Shown piece after piece: positions 1 to 9,559 of a stretch of 64,000 bases of DNA. The stretch spans positions 1,488,001 to 1,552,000 of the forward strand of contig CANMVD010000001.1 in NCBI GenBank assembly GCA_947501275.1. Reading direction: 5' to 3'. Position 1 is the first letter of the stretch, and each line of letters opens with the position of its first letter. The position numbers were made by a program, and so were the translations under genes. Source of the DNA: an uncultured Tateyamaria sp. (GTDB lineage: Bacteria > Pseudomonadota > Alphaproteobacteria > Rhodobacterales > Rhodobacteraceae). The notes beneath the pieces were generated by a model, which did no database searches, was not told the DNA's origin, and worked only from the letters and a program-made list of their open reading frames with translations.

Positions 1-132
1 GCCAATCACCTCAAGATCCTGTCTGATGGGTTGATTTTGGCGTCGCAGGCGACGTTGTGGCGTAGCCGAACGGCACCTTTGGACGAGGCGGATCGGGCGG
101 CGCTGCGCGCGTTATTGGCACAACTGGGCTGA
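1..132 (+). CDS. 3' end of an unidentified CDS, possibly DapA/N-acetylneuraminate lyase family
   Basis: The first base is already inside an open frame that runs 43 codons to a TGA at 130-132. The tail ends in a charged helix with the pattern PLDEADRAALRALLAQLG. That resembles the C-terminus of dihydrodipicolinate-synthase-family aldolases, but the resemblance is short and could be coincidence. The gene points towards rhaA, so the two are convergent. Its start and most of its sequence lie outside the window, so no function is claimed. Confidence 0.45.
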   Translation, partial: ANHLKILSDGLILASQATLWRSRTAPLDEADRAALRALLAQLG

Positions 133-274
133 GTGGATCTGTGCCCTGCACCTGACATTTCTCAGCAATTGCAGACATCTCGACGCGGCGCGTTTGCACC
201 ACACGCGCCGTGCGCAGCAATGGGCCGGAGGCTGACTTTGGAGCGGGTGCCAGCCCAAGTCTGATGGCGGACGC

Positions 275-1513
275 CTACCCGCGGTCAGCCACGCTGCTTT
301 GGTAGCGGTCAAGTTCCTTGATCAGCCTTTGCCCATTGGGCGTGCTCGACCGTGCCGTAAATTCATTCCAGACCGCGCCAAAAGGCATGTCCTTGAATTC
401 CTCGGTCACGGTAAGTCGTGTTGTAAAATCCAGAGCGGATTCAGCGGATCTGAGCGTGTCTAGCGGCATTAAGAGCGCGCGTAGCAGGGCCTTTTGCATG
501 TTGCGCGTGCCGATAACCCACGCGGCTGTCCGGCTGATCGTTGCGTCAAAGAAATCGAGCCCGATATGGGTGCGGCCAAGCAGGTCGGCGCTGACCAGTT
601 CCTGAGCCATTTGCAGGATGTCATCGCTGAGCAGGATCACGTGATCGCTGTCCCAACGCATCGGGCGCGAGACGTGCAGCAGGATTTCGTCCAGTGACAA
701 GGCTACAGCGCTGAGTTTGTCTGCGATGTTTTCTGTGGGATGGAAGTGGCCCATATCGAGGCACAGCAATGTCCCTTTGCGGATGGCGTAACCCATATAG
801 AATTCATGGCTGCCGACTGTGCAGGCCTCGACCCCGATGCCAAACAACTTGCTTTCAACCGCGTCCAGCATGTGCGCCTTGTTGTGCGGATCCGCAAGCA
901 TGGTGTCCAGAGATGCCTCAAGACGTGCGCGTGCAGCCATGCGGTCAATGGGGGTGTCCTTGTATCCGTCTGGTACCCAGATGTTGTTGATGCAGGATGT
1001 CCCCAGGGCTTCCCCCATTTGTGCGGCAATCTCGCGGCTGCGTTTGCCGTGCTCGATCCAGAAGTCGCGGATGCCTTGATCCGGGTGGCTAAGCGTCAGA
1101 TTGTCATCAGCCTTCGCGTGGGCAAAGAAGGTCGGGTTGAAGTCCAGCCCGATGCCCTGATCCTTGGCCCAGTCGATCCATGGCGTGAAATGCGCCACCT
1201 CGATTTCGTCACGGTCCGGCGTGGCGTTTGTGTCCAGATACATGGCGTGCAGGTTCAGCCGGTGCGTGCCGGGGATCATGCTGTAGGCAAATTCGAGATC
1301 AGCGCGCAATTCGTCGGGTGTACGCGCCCGCCCGGGGTGGTTGCCGGTGGCCTGAATGCCGCCGCCTGATGATCCGGAGCGGGTTTCAAACCCCACTACA
1401 TCATCGCCTTGCCAGCAGTGCATGGAGATTGGGATGCTGTTGAGCCGAGTCAGGGCGGTTTCTGTGTCTACGCCCCATTCGGCAAAGGCGGCGCGTGCGG
1501 AGTCATAGCTCAT
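275..1513 (-). CDS. rhaA: L-rhamnose isomerase, E. coli RhaA type
   Basis: This enzyme converts L-rhamnose to L-rhamnulose in the cytoplasm, the first catabolic step. The 412-residue protein aligns by eye over its full length with enterobacterial RhaA (about 419 residues). Segments such as SMHCWQGDD (30-38), RLNLHA and RPMRWDSDH are shared. Every metal ligand I could check is present at a constant offset of 14 from E. coli numbering: E220, D253, H256, H280, D288, D290 and D320. It follows rhaD at a 9-base gap on the same strand, so the two are probably co-transcribed from the 3.7 kb divergent promoter region. The type is notable because the rest of the locus is the rhizobial ABC-importer kind, which usually carries the unrelated RhaI isomerase. 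Confidence 0.95.
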   Translation of the reverse strand: MSYDSARAAFAEWGVDTETALTRLNSIPISMHCWQGDDVVGFETRSGSSGGGIQATGNHPGRARTPDELRADLEFAYSMIPGTHRLNLHAMYLDTNATPDRDEIEVAHFTPWIDWAKDQGIGLDFNPTFFAHAKADDNLTLSHPDQGIRDFWIEHGKRSREIAAQMGEALGTSCINNIWVPDGYKDTPIDRMAARARLEASLDTMLADPHNKAHMLDAVESKLFGIGVEACTVGSHEFYMGYAIRKGTLLCLDMGHFHPTENIADKLSAVALSLDEILLHVSRPMRWDSDHVILLSDDILQMAQELVSADLLGRTHIGLDFFDATISRTAAWVIGTRNMQKALLRALLMPLDTLRSAESALDFTTRLTVTEEFKDMPFGAVWNEFTARSSTPNGQRLIKELDRYQSSVADRG

Positions 1514-1522
1514 GATCTGCCC

Positions 1523-3625
1523 CTACCGTGTGAAGGCCTGGACGTTGCCAGCATCCACATTGATGATGTTGCCCGTCGATTTGGATGAAGTGTCAGCCGC
1601 GAAAAAGTAGCAGGCCTCGGCGATGTCTTCGGGCAGGACCGAGCGTTTGAGCATGGAGCGTTGGCGGTACATTTCTTCGAGCCCGTCCTTGTCGGTGCCA
1701 TAGGTGTCGGCGCGTTGCTCCAGCCAGTCGCCTTCCCAAATCTTGGAGCCGCGCAAAACGGCGTCTGGGTTGACGACGTTGACCCGTATTCCGGTCTCGG
1801 CCCCTTCGAGGGCAAGGCAGCGGGCAAGGTGGATCTCAGCGGCTTTGGCTGTGCAATAGGCGGCTGCGTTGGGCGAAGCGGCCAGCCCGTTCTTGGACGC
1901 CACAAAGACAACAGCGCCGCCGATATCCTGTATGCGCATCACGCGGAATGCCTCGCGGCTGACGAGGAAATAACCGGTCGACAGGATGTCCATGTTCTTG
2001 TTCCAGAGCGCCAGTGAAGTCTCCTCGATAGGGGCAGAGGAGGCGATGCCGGCGTTGGAGACCAGAATATCCACCCCCCCGAATGCCACGCAGGCCTGGG
2101 CAAAGGCGGATTTCACTGCATCCTCGCTCGTGACGTTCATCACCACGCTGTGCACCACGTCTGTACTATGCCGTTTGCTGAGGGTGTCGTAGGTGGCGGC
2201 GAGTGACTCTTCGTTGATGTCTGCCAGTACGACGCAGGCCCCTTCGCTGAGGTAGCGTTCGGCTGTGGCGGCCCCGATGCCACCCGCGCCACCCGTTACC
2301 AGCGCCACGCGCCCGGCGAGCGATTTGGGTTTTGGCATGCGTTGCAGCTTGGCCTCTTCCAGAAGCCAGTACTCGATGTCAAAGGCTTCTTGTTCAGGCA
2401 ACCCCTGATAGTCGCTGACTGCAGATGCGCCCCGCATCACGTTGATTGCGTTGACGTAGAATTCGCCGGAAATGCGGGCGGTGGCCTTGTCCTTGGCGAA
2501 AGTGATCATGCCGACACCCGGCACCAGATAGACGACCGCGTTGGGGTCGCGCAGTGCGGGGCTGTCATCGTGTTTGCAACGCTCGTAGTAGGCCGCATAA
2601 TCCCTGCGATAGGCTGCGATCTGATCGGCCAGCCCTGCCAGCACCTCGTCGATATTGCCTTTGGCGGGGTCAAAAGGCACGACAAGTGGTCGGATTTTCG
2701 TGCGCAGGAAGTGATCGGGGCAGGATGTGCCCATCGCGGCCAGAGCCTCCATATGCTTGGCGTTCACAAATTCCAGCACGGCGGGGCTGTCATTGAAATG
2801 CCCGACCATGTGCTGATTGCCCGATACAAAACCCCGGATGGCAGGCATAAGACGCGCTGCAATGTCTTGCCGTTCTGATGCTTGCAAGCTGTCATGAACA
2901 GCCCCGCCAAAGGGTGCCACGCCGTCGCTGCGTTCAGCCAGCCAGCGTGTTGCGACATTGATCACGTCGATCGTTTGGTCATAGCAGCCCTTGGCCGTGT
3001 CGGCCCATGTGAACAACCCATGGCTTTCCAGTACCACGCCGTCCGCGTCCGGGTTTTCAAGACAGAACTTCTCCAGCCACATGCCCAATTCGTATCCCGG
3101 TTTTTTCCATGGCAGCCAGCCGATGCGGTCGCCAAAGATCTGCTGTGTCAGTTCCTTGGAATTGCGCGAAGCGGCGATGGCGATAATGGCGTCGGCGTGC
3201 ACGTGATCGACATGCGTGCGCGGCACGTAAGCGTGCAGGGGTGTGTCGATAGAAGCGGCGCGGGGGTTCAGTTGGAACGTGCAGTGGGGCAGGTAGCCTA
3301 CCATTTCGTCCTCGAAATCGACCCCGCGATAGAGCGATTTGAGCGAGTGCAGCTTGTCCATGTAGAGCGTGGCAAACCCGTCCATCTTGATTGAGCCGAT
3401 GTCGCCGCCCGATCCCTTGACCCACAGCACCTCGACCTGTTCGCCCGTCAGGGGGTCGGTTTCCATCACTTTGGCCGATGTGTTGCCACCGCCGAAATTG
3501 GTCACGCGCTTGTCCGAGCCGAGGATGTTCGAGCGATAGAGCAGCAGTTCCGATTCGCTCATGGCGTGTACGGCACTGTCGTCCCAACGGCTTTCAAGAA
3601 GTTGACCTTCCAGTGATTTAAGCAT
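1523..3625 (-). CDS. rhaD: Bifunctional rhamnulose-1-phosphate aldolase / L-lactaldehyde dehydrogenase
   Basis: A 700-residue fusion. Residues about 1-430 are a class II aldolase/adducin-type domain with the zinc-type HVH (141-143) and SHG (about 201) motifs, cleaving rhamnulose-1-phosphate to DHAP and L-lactaldehyde. Residues about 435-700 are a short-chain dehydrogenase with TGGAGGIG (444-451), SNAG (523-526) and YCTAK (590-594), expected to oxidise lactaldehyde to lactate. The start at 3625 is chosen over an upstream in-frame ATG at 3655 because a strong GGGGGAGG ribosome site ends five bases upstream of it. It is the first gene of the minus-strand rhaD-rhaA transcript, opposite rhaR. Confidence 0.93.
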   Translation of the reverse strand: MLKSLEGQLLESRWDDSAVHAMSESELLLYRSNILGSDKRVTNFGGGNTSAKVMETDPLTGEQVEVLWVKGSGGDIGSIKMDGFATLYMDKLHSLKSLYRGVDFEDEMVGYLPHCTFQLNPRAASIDTPLHAYVPRTHVDHVHADAIIAIAASRNSKELTQQIFGDRIGWLPWKKPGYELGMWLEKFCLENPDADGVVLESHGLFTWADTAKGCYDQTIDVINVATRWLAERSDGVAPFGGAVHDSLQASERQDIAARLMPAIRGFVSGNQHMVGHFNDSPAVLEFVNAKHMEALAAMGTSCPDHFLRTKIRPLVVPFDPAKGNIDEVLAGLADQIAAYRRDYAAYYERCKHDDSPALRDPNAVVYLVPGVGMITFAKDKATARISGEFYVNAINVMRGASAVSDYQGLPEQEAFDIEYWLLEEAKLQRMPKPKSLAGRVALVTGGAGGIGAATAERYLSEGACVVLADINEESLAATYDTLSKRHSTDVVHSVVMNVTSEDAVKSAFAQACVAFGGVDILVSNAGIASSAPIEETSLALWNKNMDILSTGYFLVSREAFRVMRIQDIGGAVVFVASKNGLAASPNAAAYCTAKAAEIHLARCLALEGAETGIRVNVVNPDAVLRGSKIWEGDWLEQRADTYGTDKDGLEEMYRQRSMLKRSVLPEDIAEACYFFAADTSSKSTGNIINVDAGNVQAFTR

Positions 3626-3697
3626 GTTCCCTCCCCCTTGGCGCAGTGCACCCATCTATCGCTTTCGGGGTAGAGTTGATCGCGGCGCGGCACTTTG

Positions 3698-3768
3698 TCA
3701 ATCATTATCAGTCATAAACAATCATGAGAAATACTAATTTGATTGAACATGATTGTTAATGATTGACA
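3698..3768. promoter_or_regulatory. Divergent rha operator with inverted ATCAT-type repeats
   Basis: Between rhaD and rhaR, an AT-rich stretch carries CAATCATTA at 3699-3707 and ACAATCATG at 3718-3726. Their reverse complements follow as a block, CATGATTGTTAATGATTG, at 3748-3765. The two half-regions therefore mirror each other across a centre near 3735. DeoR-family sugar regulators commonly bind such repeats. By position this should be the RhaR operator controlling both transcripts; binding itself is inferred. Confidence 0.6.
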
Positions 3769-3812
3769 GATGCATCGAATCTCGACAGCTTGTGTGATCA
3801 GGGAGGCCAGAC

Positions 3813-4613
3813 ATGCACGAAAAGGAACGCCATACGATCATCCTGTCCGCGATCGAGGATCGCCCGGTGGTGACAGTGATCGACCTTTGCAACCTGACGG
3901 GTGCGTCAGAGGCCACTATCCGCCGGGACATTGCGACCCTTGATCAGGCGCAGTTGCTGCGCCGGGTGCGCGGCGGTGCAGAGGCGTTGAGTCCGCCGCA
4001 GTTTGTCGGTCTTGCGGGCCGTCCGTTTTCTGTCAACGAGACCATGCGCATTGAGGAAAAGCAGGCTATTGCGGCAGCGGCTGTCGACATGTGTGACGAT
4101 GGCGATGCCATCATCATCAATGGCGGGACGACCACCTTTCAGATGGTGCATCCTTTGGCGGGTCGTCGGATGCAGGTGTTCACGAACTCCTTTCCGATTG
4201 CCGAGCATCTTCTGAAGCATTCCAAGAATACAGTCATGTTGTCGGGCGGAACGATCTACCGCGAACAGAACATTATCCTGTCGCCGTTTGACAATGACGT
4301 CACCCGCAATTTTTGCGCTCGGCGGATGTTCATGGGCGCGCAGGGCCTTGGCCCGTTGGGGTTGATGGAGGCAGATCCGTTGCTGATCCAGGCCGAACAG
4401 AAGCTGATCGGGCAAGCGGATGAGCTGATCGTGTTGGCCGACAGCACCAAGTTCCAGCAGCGCTCCAGTCTTGTGCTGTGCCCGCTCAACCGGATCACAA
4501 CCGTCATCACTGACGATCAGATTTCAGACAAGGCGGCTGCCATGTTGGAGGCTGCAGAAGTGACGCTGATCGTGACCCAAACCGGGGGCGTTCAGAAAAA
4601 CGTGGCCTCGTAG
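3813..4613 (+). CDS. rhaR: DeoR-family transcriptional regulator of the rha locus
   Basis: A 266-residue cytoplasmic repressor. The N-terminal DeoR helix-turn-helix covers residues about 6-60, with the recognition segment GASEATIRRDIATLDQAQLLRRVRGGAE. A DeoRC sugar-phosphate-sensing domain follows, with the family motifs INGGTTTFQM, TNSFPIAEHL, LSGGTIYR and LADSTKF. The start has a GGGAGG ribosome site (3800-3805). It is the first gene of the plus-strand rha operon, only 41 bases before rhaS. The likely inducer is a rhamnose pathway phosphate such as rhamnulose-1-phosphate, inferred from the family. Confidence 0.88.
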   Translation: MHEKERHTIILSAIEDRPVVTVIDLCNLTGASEATIRRDIATLDQAQLLRRVRGGAEALSPPQFVGLAGRPFSVNETMRIEEKQAIAAAAVDMCDDGDAIIINGGTTTFQMVHPLAGRRMQVFTNSFPIAEHLLKHSKNTVMLSGGTIYREQNIILSPFDNDVTRNFCARRMFMGAQGLGPLGLMEADPLLIQAEQKLIGQADELIVLADSTKFQQRSSLVLCPLNRITTVITDDQISDKAAAMLEAAEVTLIVTQTGGVQKNVAS

Positions 4614-4654
4614 CGGGGCCTTATACCGCGCACGTACTTTAGGGAGGAAACCAA

Positions 4655-5656
4655 ATGAAACGTCGCACTTTTACCAAACTGACAGCGGGCCTCAGTCTCG
4701 CAGCCAGCCTGTTCGGCACCACGGCTATGGCACAGGACAACATGCGCATTGCACTTGTCGTGAAGGCGCTGGGTATCGGCTTTTTCGAGGCGGCTGCTGA
4801 GGGGGCCGAGGAAGCCGCCAAAGAACTGGGTGGCGTCGAGATCATCTATACCGGTCCGACGGACACGACGGCGGAGGGTCAGATCGAAGTCATCAATTCG
4901 CTGATCGCTCAAGGCGTCGATGCCATTGCGGTTTCTGCCAATGACACGGATGCCCTTGTCCCGACCCTGAAAAAGGCGATGCAGCGTGGTATCACGGTGA
5001 TTTCGTGGGACTCTGGCGTTGCCGAAGAGGGCCGTCAGATGCATCTGAACCCATCATCGAACGCGCTGATCGGCAATATGATCATCAAGCTGGCGGCCGA
5101 TCATCTGCCGGACGGTGGCGATGTAGCCGTGTTGTCGGCCACGACGACCTCGACCAATCAGAACATCTGGATCGAAGAGATGACGAAGGTGATGGGCAAC
5201 TATCCCGGCATCAATGTGGTTGGCACCGTCTATGGTGATGACCTTGCTGACAAATCCTATCGCGAGGCGACAGGGCTGATGCAATCCTATCCTGATCTGG
5301 ATGCCATCATTGCCCCCACATCCGTTGGCATCGTGGCCGCTGCACAGGCCGTTGTAGACGCGGGCAAGGTGGGTCAGGTCAACGTGACCGGCCTTGGTCT
5401 GCCGTCGGAAATGGCGGGTGCCATTGAAAACGGCGCATCGCAGTCCTTTGCGATCTGGAACCCGATTGATCTGGGATACTCTGCTGCGATGATTGCCCAT
5501 GCGTTGGCTTCGGGTGCGGCAACGGCCGAACCGGGTGCCGAGATTTCCATCGGCCGTGTTGGCACCATCACGCTGGACGAGTCCACGTCCGCCGCGATGG
5601 CGGATCCCTTTGTTTACGATGCATCCAACATCGAGCAGTTCAAGTCGATCTTCTGA
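4655..5656 (+). CDS. rhaS: Rhamnose ABC transporter, periplasmic substrate-binding protein
   Basis: A 333-residue type I periplasmic binding protein (ribose/rhamnose cluster, CUT2). A signal peptide is visible: positive MKRR, a hydrophobic stretch, and an AMA-QD cleavage site near residue 26. The mature part opens with MRIALVVKALGIGFFEAAAEGAEEAA, typical of sugar-binding proteins. A GGGAGGAAACC ribosome site precedes the ATG. It delivers rhamnose to RhaP/RhaQ. A strong stem-loop lies directly downstream (5672-5702), consistent with higher expression of this protein than of the membrane parts. Confidence 0.92.
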   Translation: MKRRTFTKLTAGLSLAASLFGTTAMAQDNMRIALVVKALGIGFFEAAAEGAEEAAKELGGVEIIYTGPTDTTAEGQIEVINSLIAQGVDAIAVSANDTDALVPTLKKAMQRGITVISWDSGVAEEGRQMHLNPSSNALIGNMIIKLAADHLPDGGDVAVLSATTTSTNQNIWIEEMTKVMGNYPGINVVGTVYGDDLADKSYREATGLMQSYPDLDAIIAPTSVGIVAAAQAVVDAGKVGQVNVTGLGLPSEMAGAIENGASQSFAIWNPIDLGYSAAMIAHALASGAATAEPGAEISIGRVGTITLDESTSAAMADPFVYDASNIEQFKSIF

Positions 5657-5671
5657 TCTACCTGAACCCAT

Positions 5672-5702
5672 CTCCGGCGCATCCCGTAGCGATGCGCCGG
5701 AG
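5672..5702 (+). promoter_or_regulatory. Intercistronic stem-loop between rhaS and rhaT
   Basis: CTCCGGCGCATC (5672-5683) and GATGCGCCGGAG (5691-5702) form a perfect 12 bp stem with a 7-base loop. No U-run follows, so it is more likely a processing or stabilising hairpin, or a weak attenuator, than a full terminator. The same design is found after the binding-protein genes at 23.7 and 45.2 kb. Confidence 0.75.
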
Positions 5703-5734
5703 TGCCCGTCCCTCCCTGAAAGCCGAGACCGTCG

Positions 5735-7285
5735 ATGCTGAAAGACCCCGATACACGCCCATCGGCGGATGGCATGGCCGATGAGGTTGCAGTCTTGGCA
5801 CTGGAGGGCATCACCAAGACATTTCCGGGTGTCAAAGCCCTGTCAAATGTGTCGCTGCGCCTGTTTCCGGGCAAGGTCACGGCCCTGATTGGAGAGAATG
5901 GTGCGGGCAAATCCACAGTCGTCAAGATCCTGACCGGGATCTATCAGCCCGACGGTGGTCATGTGTGCGTCAACGGACAACCAACCCGTTTCCCAGCCCC
6001 GCAGGCGGCGGCGGATCATGGGGTCACCGCGATCCATCAGGAAACCGTTCTGTTTGACGAATTGTCCGTGGCCGAGAACATATTTCTGGGCCACGCGCCG
6101 CGTGGTGCCTTTGGTCTGATTGATCGCAAGGCCATGGCGGCCCAGTCCAGTGATATCCTGGGCAGCATTGGCGCGCGCATTGATCCCGGTCACAAGCTGA
6201 AGGATCTGGGCATTGCCAACAAGCATCTGGTTGCCATCGCCCGCGCGCTGTCGATCGATGCCCGTGTGGTCATCATGGATGAACCCACGGCGGCTCTGTC
6301 CCACAAGGAAATCGAAGAGCTTTATGAACTGGTCGAGAGTCTGAAGGCGCAAGGCAAAGCCGTTTTGTTCATCAGTCACAAGTTCGACGAAATTTTCCGT
6401 ATTGCCGACAATTATACTGTCTTTCGCGATGGTCAGTTGATCGGAGAAGGCGCGATTGCGGATGTTACCGAGGCGGATCTGGTCAAGATGATGGTGGGCC
6501 GCGATGTCAGCCAGATCTTTCCGGCCCGCGACTCTGATCCCGGTGAAACCGTGTTGCGCGTTACAGGCTATTCCCATCCGACCGAATTCGAAGATATCGG
6601 GTTTGATCTGCGCACAGGCGAGATCCTCGGGTTTTATGGCTTGGTCGGGGCCGGTCGTTCCGAGTTCATGCAAGCCTTGTTTGGGATCACCAAACCATCG
6701 GCAGGTCGGGTCGAGGTGGACGGGAAGACCGTGCAGATCAAATCCCCGGCAGATGCGGTGGAAACCGGCATCGTCTATGTGCCCGAGGATCGAGGCAGTC
6801 AGGGCGCCATTCTGGATCTGCCGATTTTCCAGAATGTCACTTTGCCGTCTCTGGGCCGATTGTCGGCCAGGGGCTTTTTGAAGCTGGCGCAGGAATTCGA
6901 GCTGGCCCGTGAATATACCGAGCGTTTGGATTTGCGTGCGGCGTCTCTGGACACGCATGTGGGCAATCTGTCCGGTGGCAACCAGCAAAAGGTGGTGATT
7001 GCCAAGTGGCTTGCGACCCGGCCCAAGGTCATCATTCTCGATGAGCCCACCAAAGGCGTCGACATCGGATCCAAGGCGGCGGTCCATGCCTTCATGGCCG
7101 AGTTGGCGGCGCAGGGTCTGGCTGTGATCATGGTCAGTTCCGAAATTCCCGAAGTGCTGGGCATGTCAGACCGCGTGATTGTCATGCGCGAGGGGCGCAT
7201 TGCAGCAGAGTTGTCCAAGCCGGACCTAACTCCCGAAACGCTGGTGCGTCATGCCGCCGGAATAGAAGGGCCAACCCCATGCTGA
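5735..7285 (+). CDS. rhaT: Rhamnose ABC transporter, tandem ATP-binding protein
   Basis: A 516-residue double ATPase of the CUT2 (RbsA/AraG) family that powers rhamnose import. The first domain has a complete Walker A (GENGAGKST, about residue 50) and Walker B (VVIMDEPTAAL) but a degenerate signature, GIANKHLVAIARAL. The second lacks a usable Walker A (GLVGAGRSE) but has the full signature LSGGNQQK and Walker B VIILDEPTKGVD. This asymmetry is normal for the family. A second in-frame ATG at 5774 is a possible alternative start; neither has an obvious ribosome site. It overlaps rhaP by 7 bases. Confidence 0.92.
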   Translation: MLKDPDTRPSADGMADEVAVLALEGITKTFPGVKALSNVSLRLFPGKVTALIGENGAGKSTVVKILTGIYQPDGGHVCVNGQPTRFPAPQAAADHGVTAIHQETVLFDELSVAENIFLGHAPRGAFGLIDRKAMAAQSSDILGSIGARIDPGHKLKDLGIANKHLVAIARALSIDARVVIMDEPTAALSHKEIEELYELVESLKAQGKAVLFISHKFDEIFRIADNYTVFRDGQLIGEGAIADVTEADLVKMMVGRDVSQIFPARDSDPGETVLRVTGYSHPTEFEDIGFDLRTGEILGFYGLVGAGRSEFMQALFGITKPSAGRVEVDGKTVQIKSPADAVETGIVYVPEDRGSQGAILDLPIFQNVTLPSLGRLSARGFLKLAQEFELAREYTERLDLRAASLDTHVGNLSGGNQQKVVIAKWLATRPKVIILDEPTKGVDIGSKAAVHAFMAELAAQGLAVIMVSSEIPEVLGMSDRVIVMREGRIAAELSKPDLTPETLVRHAAGIEGPTPC

Positions 7286-8262
7286 AACGATTGCTGACCT
7301 CGCGCGAGGCCCTGCTGGTGGGGGCGATCGTGTTGTTGCTTGCGCTGATCGCCTCGCGTTTTCCGGCCTTTATCACGCCTGCCAATCTGGCGAATGTGTT
7401 CAATGACACGTCGCCTCTGATCCTGCTGGCCATTGGGCAGATGATTGTCATTCTGACCAAGTGCATTGATCTGAGTGTGGCGGCCAATCTGGCTTTGACG
7501 GGTATGGTCGTGTCTATGGTCAACGTCGCGGCACCGGATTTGCCCATTCTCGTCATCCTGGCCATTGCTGTGGGTCTGGGCACGTTACTGGGCATGATCA
7601 ACGGTGTTCTGGTGTGGAAGCTGGCCATTCCCCCGATTGTCGTGACCCTTGGCACGATGACCATTTTCCGCGGCATCATCTTTGTCATTTCGGATGGCAA
7701 GTGGGTCAACAGCCACGAGATGAGCGCCGCCTTCAAAGCGTTTCCCCGCACAGTTCTACTGGGCTTGCCGGTGCTGGGGTGGATCGCCATTCTGGCCGTG
7801 ATCCTGTTCACCATCGTGATGACCCGCACGACATTGGGGCGCGCGTTTTATGCAGCCGGGGGCAACCCGCATGCGGCAACCTACGCAGGCATCAATGTGG
7901 GCAAGACGCAGTTCTGGGCCTTTACCATTTCCGGCGCCCTGGCGGGGCTGACGGGTTATTTGTGGGTCTCTCGATTTGCGGTGTCCTACGTTGATATCGC
8001 CGGTGGCTTTGAGCTGGACGTGGTGGCGGCCTGCGTGATCGGGGGCGTGTCGATCATGGGAGGCATAGGCACGGTGGCGGGTGCGCTGCTGGGGGCTTTG
8101 TTCCTTGGTATCATCAAGAATGCGCTGCCGGTCGTTGATATCTCGCCTTTCTGGCAGATGGCGATTTCGGGTGGGGCGATCATCATCGCTGTTGCCCTCA
8201 ATGCCCAAGCCAACCGCAAGAAAGGCCGTATTATCCTCAAGCGCGCGGAGCAGGTCTCATGA
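7279..8262 (+). CDS. rhaP: Rhamnose ABC transporter, permease 1
   Basis: A 327-residue inner-membrane permease of the BPD_transp_2 (RbsC-like) family with about eight to ten hydrophobic helices. Family motifs include ILTKCIDLSVAANLAL, PPIVVTLGTMTIFRG, YAAGGNPHAATYAGI and VVAACVIGGVSIMGG. The coding sequence starts inside the last codons of rhaT and overlaps rhaQ by 4 bases, indicating tight translational coupling. Together with RhaQ it forms the transmembrane channel for rhamnose. Confidence 0.92.
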   Translation: MLKRLLTSREALLVGAIVLLLALIASRFPAFITPANLANVFNDTSPLILLAIGQMIVILTKCIDLSVAANLALTGMVVSMVNVAAPDLPILVILAIAVGLGTLLGMINGVLVWKLAIPPIVVTLGTMTIFRGIIFVISDGKWVNSHEMSAAFKAFPRTVLLGLPVLGWIAILAVILFTIVMTRTTLGRAFYAAGGNPHAATYAGINVGKTQFWAFTISGALAGLTGYLWVSRFAVSYVDIAGGFELDVVAACVIGGVSIMGGIGTVAGALLGALFLGIIKNALPVVDISPFWQMAISGGAIIIAVALNAQANRKKGRIILKRAEQVS

Positions 8263-9245
8263 GCAGTACAGATCGTTTCATCCCTGACCGGTTGCGGTCT
8301 CCGTTTGAACAGCGCCTGAAAAGCTGGGAGACGCTGTTGCTGGCCGTGGCAATTGCGATCTTTGTCGCCAACAGCTTTGCCTCGCCATATTTCCTGAACG
8401 CATGGAACCTGAGCGACGCGACCTTCAACTTTACCGAAAAGGCGATGATCGCCTTTGCCATGGCGCTTTTGATTATCTCGGGCGAGATTGATCTGTCGGT
8501 GGCGTCCATTATTGCACTTGCTTCAACGGCGATGGGGGCGGCAGTGCAAGTGGGGATCGGCACGCCGGGCCTTGTGTTGATCGGCCTTGGGGTCGGTCTG
8601 ATCTGCGGGGCCTTTAATGGCGTGCTTGTGACGCGCCTTGGCCTGCCTTCGATTGTTGTCACCATCGGCACCATGAGCTTGTTTCGTGGCATCAGTTCCA
8701 TTGTGCTCGGCGATCAGGCCTATCGCGGTTATCCCGACAGCTTTTCGTGGTTCGGGCAGGGCTATGTGTGGTGGGTCATTTCGTTTGAGTTTGTGCTGTT
8801 TGCCATCATTGCGCTGATCTATGCCGTGCTGCTGCACAAAACCAATTTTGGACGCGCTGTTTATGCCATTGGCAACAATGCGACGGGGGCAATGTTTTCG
8901 GGCATCCGGGTGCAGCGGGTCAAGTTCATCCTGTTTCTGCTGACCGGATTGATGTCCGGGGTGGCTGCGATCTGCCTGACGGCCCGGCTTGGCTCGACCC
9001 GCCCGTCCATTGCGACGGGGTGGGAGTTGGAGATCGTGACCATGGTTGTCTTGGGGGGCGTCAGCATTCTGGGCGGCTCCGGTACAATTGTGGGCGTGGT
9101 TATTGCGGCCTTTGTAATGGGTCTGGTTACCTTTGGCCTTGGATTGTTGAACGTACCGGGCATCGTGATGTCCATTGTGATCGGGGCGCTGTTGATCGGT
9201 GTCATCGCCTTGCCCCGCCTGTGGACCATGTGGCGAGGGCGGTGA
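8259..9245 (+). CDS. rhaQ: Rhamnose ABC transporter, permease 2
   Basis: A 328-residue permease paralogous to RhaP. It has the CUT2 motifs [52 protein letters not shown] and [19 protein letters not shown], and a hydrophilic N-terminus of about 28 residues. Its ATG overlaps the rhaP stop by 4 bases, and its own TGA overlaps the rhaM start codon by one base (TGATG). Confidence 0.92.
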   Translation: MSSTDRFIPDRLRSPFEQRLKSWETLLLAVAIAIFVANSFASPYFLNAWNLSDATFNFTEKAMIAFAMALLIISGEIDLSVASIIALASTAMGAAVQVGIGTPGLVLIGLGVGLICGAFNGVLVTRLGLPSIVVTIGTMSLFRGISSIVLGDQAYRGYPDSFSWFGQGYVWWVISFEFVLFAIIALIYAVLLHKTNFGRAVYAIGNNATGAMFSGIRVQRVKFILFLLTGLMSGVAAICLTARLGSTRPSIATGWELEIVTMVVLGGVSILGGSGTIVGVVIAAFVMGLVTFGLGLLNVPGIVMSIVIGALLIGVIALPRLWTMWRGR

Positions 9246-9559
9246 TGGAAAAATATGCGTTCAAAATGCAGTTGCGGGCGGGGTGTCGCGCCGAGTACAT
9301 CAAACGCCATGACGAGATCTGGCCCGAGCTAGTAAAGTTGCTGAAAGCGGCCGGAGTGTCGGACTACTCCATTCATCTGGACGCGGAAACTGACATACTG
9401 TTCGGGGTTCTGTGGCGCTCGGATGGGCATGGTATGGATGACTTGCCCAGCCATCCTGTGATGAAAAAGTGGTGGGCCCATATGGCAGACATTATGGAGA
9501 CCCAACCGGACAATGCGCCGATTGCGGTCCCGCTTGAGACTGTTTTTCACATGCCATGA
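9245..9559 (+). CDS. rhaM: L-rhamnose mutarotase
   Basis: A 104-residue dimeric alpha/beta-barrel protein (also called RhaU) that interconverts the alpha and beta anomers of rhamnose after uptake. Its length equals E. coli RhaM. Family residues Y18, H22 and Y41 are in place, with the conserved KHPVMxKWW-like segment near residue 70 ([12 protein letters not shown]). The ATG at 9245 shares its A with the rhaQ stop, which fixes the start. It overlaps rhaK by 4 bases. Confidence 0.93.
   Translation: MEKYAFKMQLRAGCRAEYIKRHDEIWPELVKLLKAAGVSDYSIHLDAETDILFGVLWRSDGHGMDDLPSHPVMKKWWAHMADIMETQPDNAPIAVPLETVFHMP

Noticed and set aside
5843-7087. 414-codon minus-strand frame opposite rhaT
   Set aside because: Antisense to a complete tandem ATPase with all motifs; its composition is that of a reverse-strand shadow.
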